A DNA stretch of 64,000 nucleotides from Bacteroidota bacterium (GTDB lineage: Bacteria; Bacteroidota; Bacteroidia; Bacteroidales; Paludibacteraceae). The stretch is from the NCBI GenBank assembly GCA_023459355.1, contig JAEWUM010000053.1, positions 1 to 64,000 of the forward strand, given 5' to 3'. Below the pieces are notes generated by a model, which worked only from the letters and a program-made list of their open reading frames with translations, searched no databases and was not told the DNA's origin. Within the stretch, counting starts at the first letter, position 1. Every line of letters starts with the position of its first letter. Below, one piece after another: positions 16,701-24,129 of this stretch. Both the position numbers and the translations under genes were made by a program.

Positions 16701-16936
16701 AAGACGGAGAATTGAATGTCAAAAATCTTTTGGCTAAAAAGCATTTTGATTTGGTTATCAATATCCCTAAAAATACGACAGAAAGGGAACTGCGTAATGA
16801 CTACATTATTCGCCGCAGTGCCGTTGATTTTAATATCCCGTTGTTAACCAATGCCCGACTGGCATCTGCATTCATTCAGGCTTTCTGTAATATAAGTCTG
16901 GAGAATATCAAAATCAAAAGTTGGGACGAGTATTGA
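13721..16936 (+). CDS. carB: Carbamoyl-phosphate synthase large subunit
   Basis: Makes carbamoyl phosphate from bicarbonate, ammonia and 2 ATP for pyrimidine and arginine synthesis. GTG 13721 is the preferred start (MVEQSIKKVILLGSGALKIGQ...), giving 1071 residues; the upstream in-frame TTG at 13688 lies inside the tRNA acceptor stem and is rejected. Two homologous ATP-grasp halves are visible: residues about 10-400 (GEFDYSGSQALKAMKEEG, FGGQTALNCG, EINARLSRSSALASKASGYP) and 560-930 (GSSVEFDWCSVN, SMGGQIPNNLA, ECNLRASRSFPFVSK), then an MGS-like allosteric domain (STGEVGCIGDDYSEAVLKSL, GEPKSKVEL). carA is not adjacent, unlike many relatives. Confidence 0.96.
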   Translation: MVEQSIKKVILLGSGALKIGQAGEFDYSGSQALKAMKEEGIETILINPNIATIQTSEGIADKVYFLPITPYFVEQIIIKEKPDGILLAFGGQTALNCGTEMYLNGTLDKYNVRVLGTSVEAIMITEDRDLFVKKLNEIEAKTPVSQAVENLEDALTVGRRIGFPVMVRSAYALGGLGSGICANEEEFITLCTSALAHSKQILVEESLKGWKEIEFEVIRDKNDHCFTVVPMENFDPLGIHTGESIVVAPIITLTKDQIAYLEDVARQVVRHIGIVGECNIQYAFNAETNDYRIIEINARLSRSSALASKASGYPLAFVATKLALGYSLDQIGEMGTPNSAYVAPSVDYMIVKIPRWDLTKFQGVSREIGSSMKSVGEIMSIGQSFEEIIQKGLRMIGQGMHGFVGNKDLTFDNIEDALSKPTDLRIFAIADAFEKGYSVNEIEALTKIDTWFLGKLENIYKYTKVLEQYNKISDLPKEVLAEAKRLGFSDFQIARYVENPTGTMEQEVLEVRELRKSKGVTPVIRRINTVASDHPDDTNYLYFTYGSDKAYQPPRSNKEAVVVLGSGAYRIGSSVEFDWCSVNAVVTARNLGYESVMINYNPETVSTDYDMCDRLYFDELSFERVLDVVDIESPKGVILSMGGQIPNNLATKLDRQQVPILGTSAASIDRAENRHKFSTMLDELGIDQPRWKELTSFDEIDSFIEEVGFPVLIRPSYVLSGAAMNVCYNKEQMRKFLSLAAKVSKQYPVVVSEFLQNAKEIEFDAVAQNGEVVEYAISEHVEFAGVHSGDATLVFPAQKIYFETMRRIKRISRKIAKELNISGPFNIQFLARDNYIKVIECNLRASRSFPFVSKVIKRNFIETATRIMLNAPYSKPDSSVFDVEHIGVKASQFSFARLHNADPILGVDMSSTGEVGCIGDDYSEAVLKSLLSVGFEIPKKNILISSGEPKSKVELIEATRMLQQKGYKIYTTRGTQRFLAENGVEAIAVQWPDEDGELNVKNLLAKKHFDLVINIPKNTTERELRNDYIIRRSAVDFNIPLLTNARLASAFIQAFCNISLENIKIKSWDEY

Positions 16937-16943
16937 TTTAAGT

Positions 16944-17012
16944 AGTGGTCAGTGAATAGTTTAAGCGTTTAAAAATTAAAAAAATCAAAGGTTTTACTAT
17001 TCACTAACCACT
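16944..17012. repeat. Inverted repeat between convergent carB and sodB
   Basis: AGTGGTCAGTGAATAGT (16944-16960) pairs with ACTATTCACTAACCACT (16996-17012), 16 of 17 positions, with a 35-nt AT-rich loop. It sits between two convergent genes and combines the ACTAACC and GAATAG repeat words; it could act as a bidirectional transcription stop. Confidence 0.75.
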
Positions 17013-17023
17013 ATCTAATTGAT

Positions 17024-17599
17024 TTAGTATCTTGCAGATACTACATTCCAATCAACCAAATTCCATAAAGCGTTAACGTAATCCGGCCGGCGATTCTGAT
17101 AATCGATGTAATAAGCATGTTCCCATACATCAAATGTAAGCAATGGAACTAATTCCCGTGTCATCGGGTTTCCGGCATTACTTTCTTTCACGATTGATAA
17201 TTTTCCTTCTTTATCATTTACCAGCCAGGCCCATCCTGAACCAAAAATGCTAACCGCAGCTTTACCAAATTCTGCCTTGAAATTGTCGAGTGAACCAAAA
17301 GCTGTATTGATAGCTTTAGTCAGAGCTGCATTGGGAGCAGAACCTTTTTCAGGAGTAAGCGAAAGGAAATAAAAGTTGTGATTCCAGATTTGAGCAGCAT
17401 TATTGAAAATAGCCCCTTCGGATTTTTTGACAATGGTATCCAGATCTGCCTGTTCGAAATCAGTCCCCGGAATCAGGTTGTTCAGATTGTTAACATAAGC
17501 CTGATGGTGTTTTCCGTAGTGAAAACTGATGGTTTCAGCACTGATAACTGGTGCAAGCGCATCCTGCGCATAAGGTAATTCCGGCAATGAAAATTTCAT
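17024..17599 (-). CDS. sodB: Cytosolic superoxide dismutase, Fe-type signature
   Basis: Dismutates superoxide. ATG at 17597-17599 gives the standard N-terminus MKFSLPELPYAQDAL and 191 residues; the longer frame adds 20 residues of non-family sequence. Metal ligands are His27, His74, Asp157 and His161 (FDVWEHAYY). Gln70 in NNAAQIWNHNFYF and Ala142 in SNAGNP match the iron-type pattern, though several Bacteroidota enzymes are cambialistic. No signal peptide, so cytosolic. The gene converges on carB and diverges from the SPOR lipoprotein gene. A secreted Mn-type enzyme is encoded at 57850. Confidence 0.95.
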   Translation of the reverse strand: MKFSLPELPYAQDALAPVISAETISFHYGKHHQAYVNNLNNLIPGTDFEQADLDTIVKKSEGAIFNNAAQIWNHNFYFLSLTPEKGSAPNAALTKAINTAFGSLDNFKAEFGKAAVSIFGSGWAWLVNDKEGKLSIVKESNAGNPMTRELVPLLTFDVWEHAYYIDYQNRRPDYVNALWNLVDWNVVSARY

Positions 17600-17641
17600 G
17601 ATGATTTTGTTTTTAAGTTTATATTTCAGATTTATTGAGTA

Positions 17642-17649
17642 CAAAAATA
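17642..17649 (-). promoter_or_regulatory. Predicted -7 element of sodB
   Basis: On the minus strand this reads TATTTTTG (TAnnTTTG). The best upstream TTTG (17674-17677) is 24 nt away, longer than usual, so the -33 part is uncertain. The position implies a leader of about 35 nt. Confidence 0.45.
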
Positions 17650-17745
17650 CACTTTCCAACTTGGTTTTATCTCCAAAGCTTCAAATTTATTAAGAATTTT
17701 CGCTTCAAATTTACATTTAAAAAACTAAAAAAACAAAGATTGATA

Positions 17746-17776
17746 TTGTCCAGACTTATTTTTATTCCCATCTTTG
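17746..17776 (+). promoter_or_regulatory. Predicted promoter of the SPOR lipoprotein-ZIP pair
   Basis: TTG 17746-17748, a 20-nt spacer and CATCTTTG 17769-17776 (one mismatch to TAnnTTTG). Confidence 0.5.
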
Positions 17777-17808
17777 CATAAATTTTAAAATCAATTTAAG
17801 TTTTTATT

Positions 17809-18267
17809 ATGAACAAAGCATTGCAATTATTCTTTTTTGTGGCTGTTATCAGTCTGACAATGATTTCTTGTAAATCCAAACAAAAAGTTACAGAAATAAA
17901 AAGTGCATCTGTTCCGGCAACTACTGTCGCTCCTGTACAGGAAACCCCAAAGCCGGTTGCTCAGGTGTCGACACAGCCGGAAGTTACCCGTTCGGAGTCC
18001 TTTAAACTGGCTGCCGGTGAAACTAACAGTGCTGCTATGAATAAGAAATATCATGTGCAGGTAGGTGCATTCGGTAATCATACAAATGCTGTTAACTTAC
18101 GTGCTAAGCTAGTTGCTGAAGGAAATAACGCTCTCGTTGTTGAGAATGAAAACGGGATGTTGCGGGTAATCATTGCATCTTTTGATGAATATAAAGATGC
18201 ACGGGCAAAAATAGATCAGATAAGAGCTACTTATCCTGATGCCTGGGTATTAGTACAGAAAAAATAA
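17809..18267 (+). CDS. SPOR-domain lipoprotein
   Basis: A small lipoprotein of 152 residues. The signal peptide ends in a lipobox with Cys21 (SLTMISC), followed by a low-complexity linker rich in T, P, V and Q, then a SPOR domain at about residues 75-150 (KKYHVQVGAFGNHTNAVNLRAKL ... VVENENGMLRVIIASF). SPOR domains bind denuded peptidoglycan at division sites, so a cell-envelope role is likely but not proved. The stop overlaps the start of the ZIP gene (TAATG), suggesting translational coupling. Confidence 0.85.
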   Translation: MNKALQLFFFVAVISLTMISCKSKQKVTEIKSASVPATTVAPVQETPKPVAQVSTQPEVTRSESFKLAAGETNSAAMNKKYHVQVGAFGNHTNAVNLRAKLVAEGNNALVVENENGMLRVIIASFDEYKDARAKIDQIRATYPDAWVLVQKK

Positions 18268-19031
18268 TGACGCAGCTTTTATATACCATTTTAGCATTGC
18301 TGGCAGCCAGTGTCGGCAGTGTAGCCCTTAGTGGCAGTTTGCTGATGTTAAATAACAAATGGCTGGAAAAAATTTCCGGCTATTTGTTGTATCTGGCAGG
18401 AGGTACTTTATTAGGTGCAGCATTACTTGGGCTGATTCCACAATCTGCTGAAAGTCTTCATCTGGAAGAGGTGCTTGTTTGGGTACTTATCGGTATTCTT
18501 TTCTTTTTTCTGCTGGAGAAATTCATATTGTGGCGTATGTGTCATGATAAAAACTGCGAACGCCAGATACATGCTGCGGGTCCGATGATCATCATTGGAG
18601 ATGCTGTACACAATGCCATTGACGGGGTTGTTATTGCCGCATCTTTTCTGACTTCAACCGAACTGGGTATCTTTGTGACTATTTCTGTGGTATTGCATGA
18701 AATTCCACAGGAGTTGGGAGATTTTGGTATTCTGCTAAAGAGTGGCTATACAAGGAAAAAAGCCTTATTTTACAATCTGTTGTCGGGTAGTAGTTCGCTG
18801 GTTGCCGGTGTAGCCGCTTATTTCCTGTTGGATTTGGTTCAGGGTTTTATTCCCTATGCGCTGGCCATTGCTGCAGCCAGTTTTCTGTATGTCTCCATGG
18901 CTGACTTAATTCCGGAAATGCACAAAGAAACCAAACCCAAAGAATCCATCATCCAGTTTTTGCTTGTTCTGCTTGGTATCGCCATCATTTTCATTTCTGT
19001 TGCCGGTCATTCGCATGGACATGCACATTGA
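18267..19031 (+). CDS. ZIP-family divalent metal transporter
   Basis: Inner-membrane importer of Zn or a related divalent metal. The 254-residue protein has about seven to eight hydrophobic helices. The metal-site motifs are HNAIDGVVIAASF (His near residue 115) and LHEIPQELGDFGILLKSGY (His near 144), the paired helix IV/V signatures of the ZIP family. The C-terminus ends GHSHGHAH, a short metal-binding tail. It overlaps the upstream SPOR gene by one base. Substrate cannot be told from sequence. Confidence 0.9.
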   Translation: MTQLLYTILALLAASVGSVALSGSLLMLNNKWLEKISGYLLYLAGGTLLGAALLGLIPQSAESLHLEEVLVWVLIGILFFFLLEKFILWRMCHDKNCERQIHAAGPMIIIGDAVHNAIDGVVIAASFLTSTELGIFVTISVVLHEIPQELGDFGILLKSGYTRKKALFYNLLSGSSSLVAGVAAYFLLDLVQGFIPYALAIAAASFLYVSMADLIPEMHKETKPKESIIQFLLVLLGIAIIFISVAGHSHGHAH

Positions 19032-19091
19032 GTCGTGAACTTTTTTCCTATCGTCTTGTTTTTATAGATGAACATATAAAAACATAAAGAT

Positions 19092-19517
19092 ATGGCAGAA
19101 AAACATACGATTCTTACGAAATGGAAAGGCGGTTTGGCCTTTGAAACTGATCTCAACGGACATGTTGTCAGGATGGATGCTCCTGTGGAAGCAGGTGGTG
19201 AAAACTCTGGCCCGGGACCAAAAAGGCTGATGATGGTCGCATTAAGTGGTTGTACCGGAATGGATGTCGTATCACTCCTCAAAAAAATGCGGGTTGATTT
19301 TGATAAGGTTGAGATAGAAGTGCAGGGTGATGTTACGGAAGAACATCCAAAGCATTATTATAAGATGCATGTGATTTATTATATCCACGGAAAAAATTTA
19401 CCGCTGGATAAAGTGCAGAAAGCTGTTAAAAAGTCTGAAGATCTCTACTGCGGAGTCCGGGCGGCTTATGCCAAAGGCATGGAAATGTCGTCCGAAATCC
19501 GCATAGTAGAAAGTTAA
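19092..19517 (+). CDS. OsmC/YhfA-like family protein
   Basis: OsmC-fold protein of 141 residues. Members use two cysteines to reduce organic hydroperoxides; here the first is in LSGCTGMDVVSLLKKM and the second in EDLYCGVRAAYAKG, spaced as in the family. No signal peptide, so cytosolic. It lies downstream of the ZIP gene on the same strand with a 60-nt gap and converges tail to tail with the PII-like gene. A peroxidase role is inferred from the family; the physiological substrate is unknown. Confidence 0.88.
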   Translation: MAEKHTILTKWKGGLAFETDLNGHVVRMDAPVEAGGENSGPGPKRLMMVALSGCTGMDVVSLLKKMRVDFDKVEIEVQGDVTEEHPKHYYKMHVIYYIHGKNLPLDKVQKAVKKSEDLYCGVRAAYAKGMEMSSEIRIVES

Positions 19518-19524
19518 GCGAAGA

Positions 19525-19818
19525 TTAAATCATCTCTTCGATATTCCATACAAAAGCCCTCAATCCCATCAACTCTGATGTTTGGTCGAGGGCTTTTAAA
19601 TCTTCTAAAACCTGTTTTACTTTCCTGTCTTCCACTATTGTTATGATGGCGGAGTTTAATGATGGCCAGGCATGTGTTCCTAAATGTGGGTCGCCGGTTT
19701 TGGTTCCACGTCCCTGAACTTCAGGCCAGCAGGTAAACCCGCGGATATTATTTCCCCGAAGAATTGACATAATTTGCTCATAATATGCCTGGTCGAATGT
19801 GATGAATATTGATTTCAT
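19525..19818 (-). CDS. PII-like, transporter-associated small protein
   Basis: A 97-residue protein with a ferredoxin-like PII superfamily pattern: MKSIFITFDQAYYEQIMSIL, the loop WPEVQGRGTKTGDPHLGTHAWPSL, then AIITIVEDRKVKQVLEDLKAL and LRAFVWNIEEM. It is the last gene after the RND pump on the minus strand, separated by 128 nt of tandem repeat and a palindrome. I recognise the family as one often found beside Bacteroidota RND efflux genes; a regulatory or sensing role is inferred. Ligand and partner are unknown. Confidence 0.75.
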   Translation of the reverse strand: MKSIFITFDQAYYEQIMSILRGNNIRGFTCWPEVQGRGTKTGDPHLGTHAWPSLNSAIITIVEDRKVKQVLEDLKALDQTSELMGLRAFVWNIEEMI

Positions 19819-19890
19819 TTGTTATCGTTTTTTTGTTGTTGTTATCGTTTTTTTGTTGTTGTTATCGTTTTTGTTATCGTTTTTGTTATC
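19819..19890. repeat. GTTATCG tandem repeat
   Basis: Two copies of a 20-bp unit beginning GTTATCGTTTTTTTG and about three copies of a 12-bp unit GTTATCGTTTTT, directly upstream of the PII-like start codon. Units of different length share the GTTATCGTTTTT core. Confidence 0.85.
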
Positions 19891-19919
19891 GTAGAGACGC
19901 CCTATTAGGGCGTCTCTAC
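19891..19919. repeat. Perfect 29-nt palindrome between the RND and PII-like genes
   Basis: Arm GTAGAGACGCCCTA, one central T, then the exact complement TAGGGCGTCTCTAC. It would form a 14-bp stem in either transcript. It may end most transcription after the RND gene, though no U-run follows directly on the minus strand. Confidence 0.85.
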
Positions 19920-19946
19920 ATTGTTTTTCGTGTCGCGTCAAAAATT

Positions 19947-22900
19947 CTATTCATTTAATTTTTTTCTCCATTTTTTTCTGAATTTCTTCACGCCTCTGCC
20001 GGCAAATGATGCATAAACAGTTGGTACGATAACCAAGGTAAAGAGGGTGGATATAGTCAAGCCTCCAATTACGGTGATGGCCATGGGTCTCCACATTTCA
20101 GAGCCTTCTGATGAGGATACGGCTAGAGGCAACATCCCCAGGATTGTAGTAAGAGTGGTCATGAGTACCGGGCGTAAACGGGATTTTCCACCATTTACAA
20201 CCGATTGTATGACGCCCATGCCTCTTCCTCGGTTCAGGTTGATGTAGTCAACCAATACGATACCATTTTTAACCACGATACCAACGAGCATGATGATTCC
20301 GACAAACGACATCATATTCAATGTGCTTCCGGTAATCAGGAATGCCATAATCACACCTGAAACAGCAAACGGAACCGAGAACATGATAATAAATGGATAA
20401 GTAAGCGATTCGAACTGAGATGCCATCACGATAAATACCAACAATACAATCAGTAACAATAAGGTTCCGAGGTCAGCAAATGATTCTTGTTGATCAACAT
20501 AAGTCCCGGCAATCTGGGTATAGATATTTGAGGAGATGTTCATTTTGTCTAATTCTTTGTTGATACCCAGAACAGCCTTGTCGATGGTTGTTCCTGAAAC
20601 AGTAGAAGATACAGTAACCAGACGTTGACGGTTTTTACGTTCAATGGTCGGAGGAGAGAATTCTTCCACCACTTTACCTACATCTTTCAACCGGATGGAT
20701 TGTCCCTGACTGTTATAAATCAGGATGTTTTCCATTGATTCGATTGATTGCCGGAATTCGGGAGCATAAGCTACCCTGATGTTATACTCTTCGCCATCTT
20801 CCCTGAACAAAGAGGCTGTCATTCCATTAATCCTGTTACGCAGATAGTTGGATGCAGTAGCCATATTCAAGCCGTTCATTGCCAGTTTTTCGCGGTCAAA
20901 TTCAACACGGAATTCAGGAATGTAATCACCACGACTGATGCTGACATTTACGAGTCCTGGAATTTTAGACATTCTGTCCCTGATTTCAGCCGCTATTTTG
21001 TCGGTTTCCTGAAAATCATATCCATAGATTTCAAGATCCAGGGTGGATTGTCCTCCCATCATTCTCATGCCGCCACCGGCCAGGATGGATGATTTTTTAA
21101 TTTCCGGAAGATTTTCGAGGTCAATACGCATGCTGTCGCATATTTCGAACATACTTCTTTCACGGTCATTCAAATCAATCATTCTAATATTGAAGGAGAT
21201 GATGTTGGAGCCATTGTTTTGTAACGACCCCCAAACATTTGAACTGCTTGCTTGACCGATGGTGTAGTTGATCATGTCCAGTTCAGGATATTTGTCTTTC
21301 CACAATTCATAAATTCTTGATGCAGTCTCCTTGGTGATTTCTACCCTGGTGCCAATTGGTAATTCGACGGTAGCAGCAATTCTGCTGTTATCTTGAGCAG
21401 GTATGAATTCGGAGCCGATAAAACCGGCAGGAATTAAACTAATGATGAAGAATGCAAAAACACTTATAATCACAGTTTTTCGGTGACGAACCGACCAGTT
21501 TACCAATGCTGCATATTTCTCATCCAGTTTGTTTAATGCCTTTTCAATCGGCGTAAAGATGAGTTTGTAAGCTTTGTTGTGTTTCGGATTCAACCGTAAC
21601 AATTGTGAAGACAGCATGGGGGTTAAGGTTAATGCACAAATAGTGGACACGATCATGATGATGGTTACCATCCAACCTAATTGCTCAAACATTACACCTG
21701 CCATACCCGAAATCATGGTCAGCGGGAAGAATACGGCTAATAAGGTCAAAGTGGAAGCGATAACCGAAATGGCTACCTCGTTTGTCGCATGTACTGCCGC
21801 ACTTTTTGGGCGACTTCCCCGTTCTATGTGTGTTGTTATATTTTCTAATACCACAATGGCGTCATCCACCACCATACCGATGGCTACCGACAAAGAGCTT
21901 AAGGAGATAATGTTCAGCGATCCTCCGGTAAATCCAAGATAAATAAATGCTGCTACCAATGAAATCGGAATTGTTAATATAATAATGAGGGTTGCCCTCC
22001 AGCGTCCCAGAAAAGCCAGTACCACCAACATTACGAATATAAACGCATACATGACCGTTTCAACCAAACCTGAAATGGTTTGTTTGATATTGTCAGAAGT
22101 GTCCATGATGATTTCTATCTTGACATCTGATGGCAAATTCTTCTGAAGTTCAGGCAGAGCTTTGTTTACCTCTTCAGCAATTTCGACTGTATTTGATCCT
22201 GATCGCTTTTGCACCACGATGCTTGCGCCCTGAACGGCATTGGTATAAACTTCCTGTGAACGTTCCTGTAGCGTATCCTTGATAACGGCAACGTCCGATA
22301 AGTATATGTTTTTACCGGCATAAGAGCCTACCACCAGGCTGTTTAGTTCATTTGGGGTAGAAAATTCTCCTTCTACCCGCAAAGAATAGGTTTCATTCCC
22401 GATATCCATAGTTCCTGCAGGGGTATTGATATTCTCCATCCGGATCGTTTGTGACAAACCTTCTATGGTTAAATGATAAGCTTCGAGTTTTGATGGATCG
22501 ATAAATACCTGTATTTCTCTTTCCGGCGCTCCGGCAATAGAAACTGAACCAACACCCGGAATACGGGCCAATGGATTCGCCACATTTTCTTCCAGAATTT
22601 TATATAAGGCTGGTAAACTCTGATCTGCTGTCGCAGATATCATCATAACCGGAATCATATCGGTACTGAACTTAAAAATGATGGGTTCAGTAGTGCCTTC
22701 CGGTAAATAGGATTTTACCATGTCCAACTTCGAACGAACATCATTGGTCAGGGCTTCAATATCCAAGCCATAATCAAATTCAAGTGAGATGATGGAGCGG
22801 TTTTCTCTCGACGAAGATGTAATCTTCTTCAGGTTGGCTACAGTATTCAACGAGTTTTCCAACGGTCGGGTGACATTCGTTTCCACATCGGCAGCACTCG

Positions 22901-23060
22901 CTCCCTGATAGGTTGTCAATACCATGATGGTATTGGTCTCTATGTTGGGAAGCAGGTCGATTGGTAATTTGTTGAGTGAAAATAGTCCTAAAACCACGAC
23001 TGCCACAAAGACAAGGGCGGTCATAACCGGTTTTTTGACTGAGCCTTCGTATATACTCAT
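19947..23060 (-). CDS. RND-family efflux pump, inner-membrane transporter (AcrB/HAE1-like)
   Basis: Proton-driven exporter forming a tripartite pump with the two genes upstream. The 1037-residue protein has the two-fold RND layout: a membrane helix near residue 12, a large periplasmic loop, six helices, a second periplasmic loop and six helices. The proton relay residues are visible as the Asp-Asp pair in GMVVDDAIVVLENI and the Lys in LVGIVVKNGIVLVDYINLNRG. The start MSIYEGSVKKPVMTALVF is typical of HAE1-type members of Bacteroidota. It is 32 nt after the membrane-fusion gene. Substrate is not predictable. Confidence 0.93.
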   Translation of the reverse strand: MSIYEGSVKKPVMTALVFVAVVVLGLFSLNKLPIDLLPNIETNTIMVLTTYQGASAADVETNVTRPLENSLNTVANLKKITSSSRENRSIISLEFDYGLDIEALTNDVRSKLDMVKSYLPEGTTEPIIFKFSTDMIPVMMISATADQSLPALYKILEENVANPLARIPGVGSVSIAGAPEREIQVFIDPSKLEAYHLTIEGLSQTIRMENINTPAGTMDIGNETYSLRVEGEFSTPNELNSLVVGSYAGKNIYLSDVAVIKDTLQERSQEVYTNAVQGASIVVQKRSGSNTVEIAEEVNKALPELQKNLPSDVKIEIIMDTSDNIKQTISGLVETVMYAFIFVMLVVLAFLGRWRATLIIILTIPISLVAAFIYLGFTGGSLNIISLSSLSVAIGMVVDDAIVVLENITTHIERGSRPKSAAVHATNEVAISVIASTLTLLAVFFPLTMISGMAGVMFEQLGWMVTIIMIVSTICALTLTPMLSSQLLRLNPKHNKAYKLIFTPIEKALNKLDEKYAALVNWSVRHRKTVIISVFAFFIISLIPAGFIGSEFIPAQDNSRIAATVELPIGTRVEITKETASRIYELWKDKYPELDMINYTIGQASSSNVWGSLQNNGSNIISFNIRMIDLNDRERSMFEICDSMRIDLENLPEIKKSSILAGGGMRMMGGQSTLDLEIYGYDFQETDKIAAEIRDRMSKIPGLVNVSISRGDYIPEFRVEFDREKLAMNGLNMATASNYLRNRINGMTASLFREDGEEYNIRVAYAPEFRQSIESMENILIYNSQGQSIRLKDVGKVVEEFSPPTIERKNRQRLVTVSSTVSGTTIDKAVLGINKELDKMNISSNIYTQIAGTYVDQQESFADLGTLLLLIVLLVFIVMASQFESLTYPFIIMFSVPFAVSGVIMAFLITGSTLNMMSFVGIIMLVGIVVKNGIVLVDYINLNRGRGMGVIQSVVNGGKSRLRPVLMTTLTTILGMLPLAVSSSEGSEMWRPMAITVIGGLTISTLFTLVIVPTVYASFAGRGVKKFRKKWRKKLNE

Positions 23061-23092
23061 TTTGTTTTAATTTTGTAGTAAGAAACTGAATG

Positions 23093-24118
23093 TTATTGTA
23101 TCACTTCTACGGCAATGCCATCCGCTAATTTTCCCTGGCCGGAAACAACCACTTCAGCACCACTTTCAATGCCCGAAATTAGTTCGTATTCCTTGTCCAT
23201 ACGGCGACCGAGTTCAATTTGCTTATAGCTGACCTTATTTCCTTCAAGTAAATAAACAAATCTGGCTCCGGAACCGGCTTGTTTGATGATAGCCTGATCG
23301 GGAACAACAACCCGGTTGATTGCCCCGAAATTAATGTTTACACGGGCAAACATGCCGGGACGAACTTTTGAACTCGGGTTGTCAAGTTTAATTTCTACCC
23401 CGAATGTACGCGTGCGTTCATCAATTGTCGGGTAAACCAGACTTACTCTGCCCTTAAATGATTCTTTTTCATATACATCTAATTTTACATCCACCTGCAT
23501 CCCGGGTTTTACTTTGCTGAAAAATGTTTCTGATACATTGATTTTTAATAATACAGGGTTGATTTGCATCACTGTCAGAATGGGTTGCTGTCCGTTATAC
23601 ATATCGCCGTTATCGTAATTACGCGCTGATACAATGCCGGAAATCGGACTGAGTAACAAGGTGTTTTCCTGTAAAGTCTTCAGGTTTGTTTCAGCCAGTG
23701 TGAGTTGCAGGCGTGCATTGTCCAATTCCTGTTGCGAGGCGCCTCCCACAGCATGTAATTCGGATACACGCTTGTAAATTCGTTTGAAGTTTTCAATCTG
23801 TGTTTCTGAATTCACCAGATTTACAGCATCCATTTGCGCCAGACGCTGACCTTTCACCACCTTATCGCCCACTTCCACGAAAATCTGACGGATACGTCCC
23901 GGAGTAGTAGGGTTGATGTTGTTTTTTACAATAGGTTCGACAGTTGCTGTAAATTCATATATTTGTTCTACGTTACGTGCCACCACCTGTTGAATCTTTA
24001 CCTTTGGTGCTTGTTTGTTTTCGCCATTTTGAGCTTTTTCCGGTGCGCTTTGTCCTCCACCACAGGCAGCCAGACCAATAACAAACAGGAATAAAATAAT
24101 TTTGTTTATTGCGTTCAT
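23093..24118 (-). CDS. RND efflux membrane-fusion (periplasmic adaptor) lipoprotein
   Basis: Links the RND transporter to the TolC-like channel. The 341-residue protein has a lipoprotein signal with Cys19 (VIGLAACGGG). Family blocks follow in order: the barrel-sandwich half-motif GRIRQIFVEVGDKVVKGQRLAQMD, a short alpha-hairpin (ETQIENFKRIYKRVSEL to TNLKTLQENTLL), the second half-motif LLSPISGIVSARN, and the beta-barrel with VRPGMFARVNINF. It lies 11 nt after the TolC-like gene in the same operon. Confidence 0.93.
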   Translation of the reverse strand: MNAINKIILFLFVIGLAACGGGQSAPEKAQNGENKQAPKVKIQQVVARNVEQIYEFTATVEPIVKNNINPTTPGRIRQIFVEVGDKVVKGQRLAQMDAVNLVNSETQIENFKRIYKRVSELHAVGGASQQELDNARLQLTLAETNLKTLQENTLLLSPISGIVSARNYDNGDMYNGQQPILTVMQINPVLLKINVSETFFSKVKPGMQVDVKLDVYEKESFKGRVSLVYPTIDERTRTFGVEIKLDNPSSKVRPGMFARVNINFGAINRVVVPDQAIIKQAGSGARFVYLLEGNKVSYKQIELGRRMDKEYELISGIESGAEVVVSGQGKLADGIAVEVIQ

Positions 24119-24129
24119 ATGTTAAATTA

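Noticed and set aside
17600..17659. 20-residue N-terminal extension of sodB
   Set aside because: The extension has no family similarity, overlaps the predicted -7 element and starts before the leader; ATG 17599 gives the standard N-terminus.
17642..17677. Complete two-part promoter for sodB
   Set aside because: The -33 candidate is 24 nt from the -7 element, outside the usual range, so only the -7 element is claimed.
19891..19919. Palindrome as an insertion-sequence end or phage attachment site
   Set aside because: No transposase or integrase gene lies nearby and no paired copy flanks a gene; it is better described as an interspersed palindrome.
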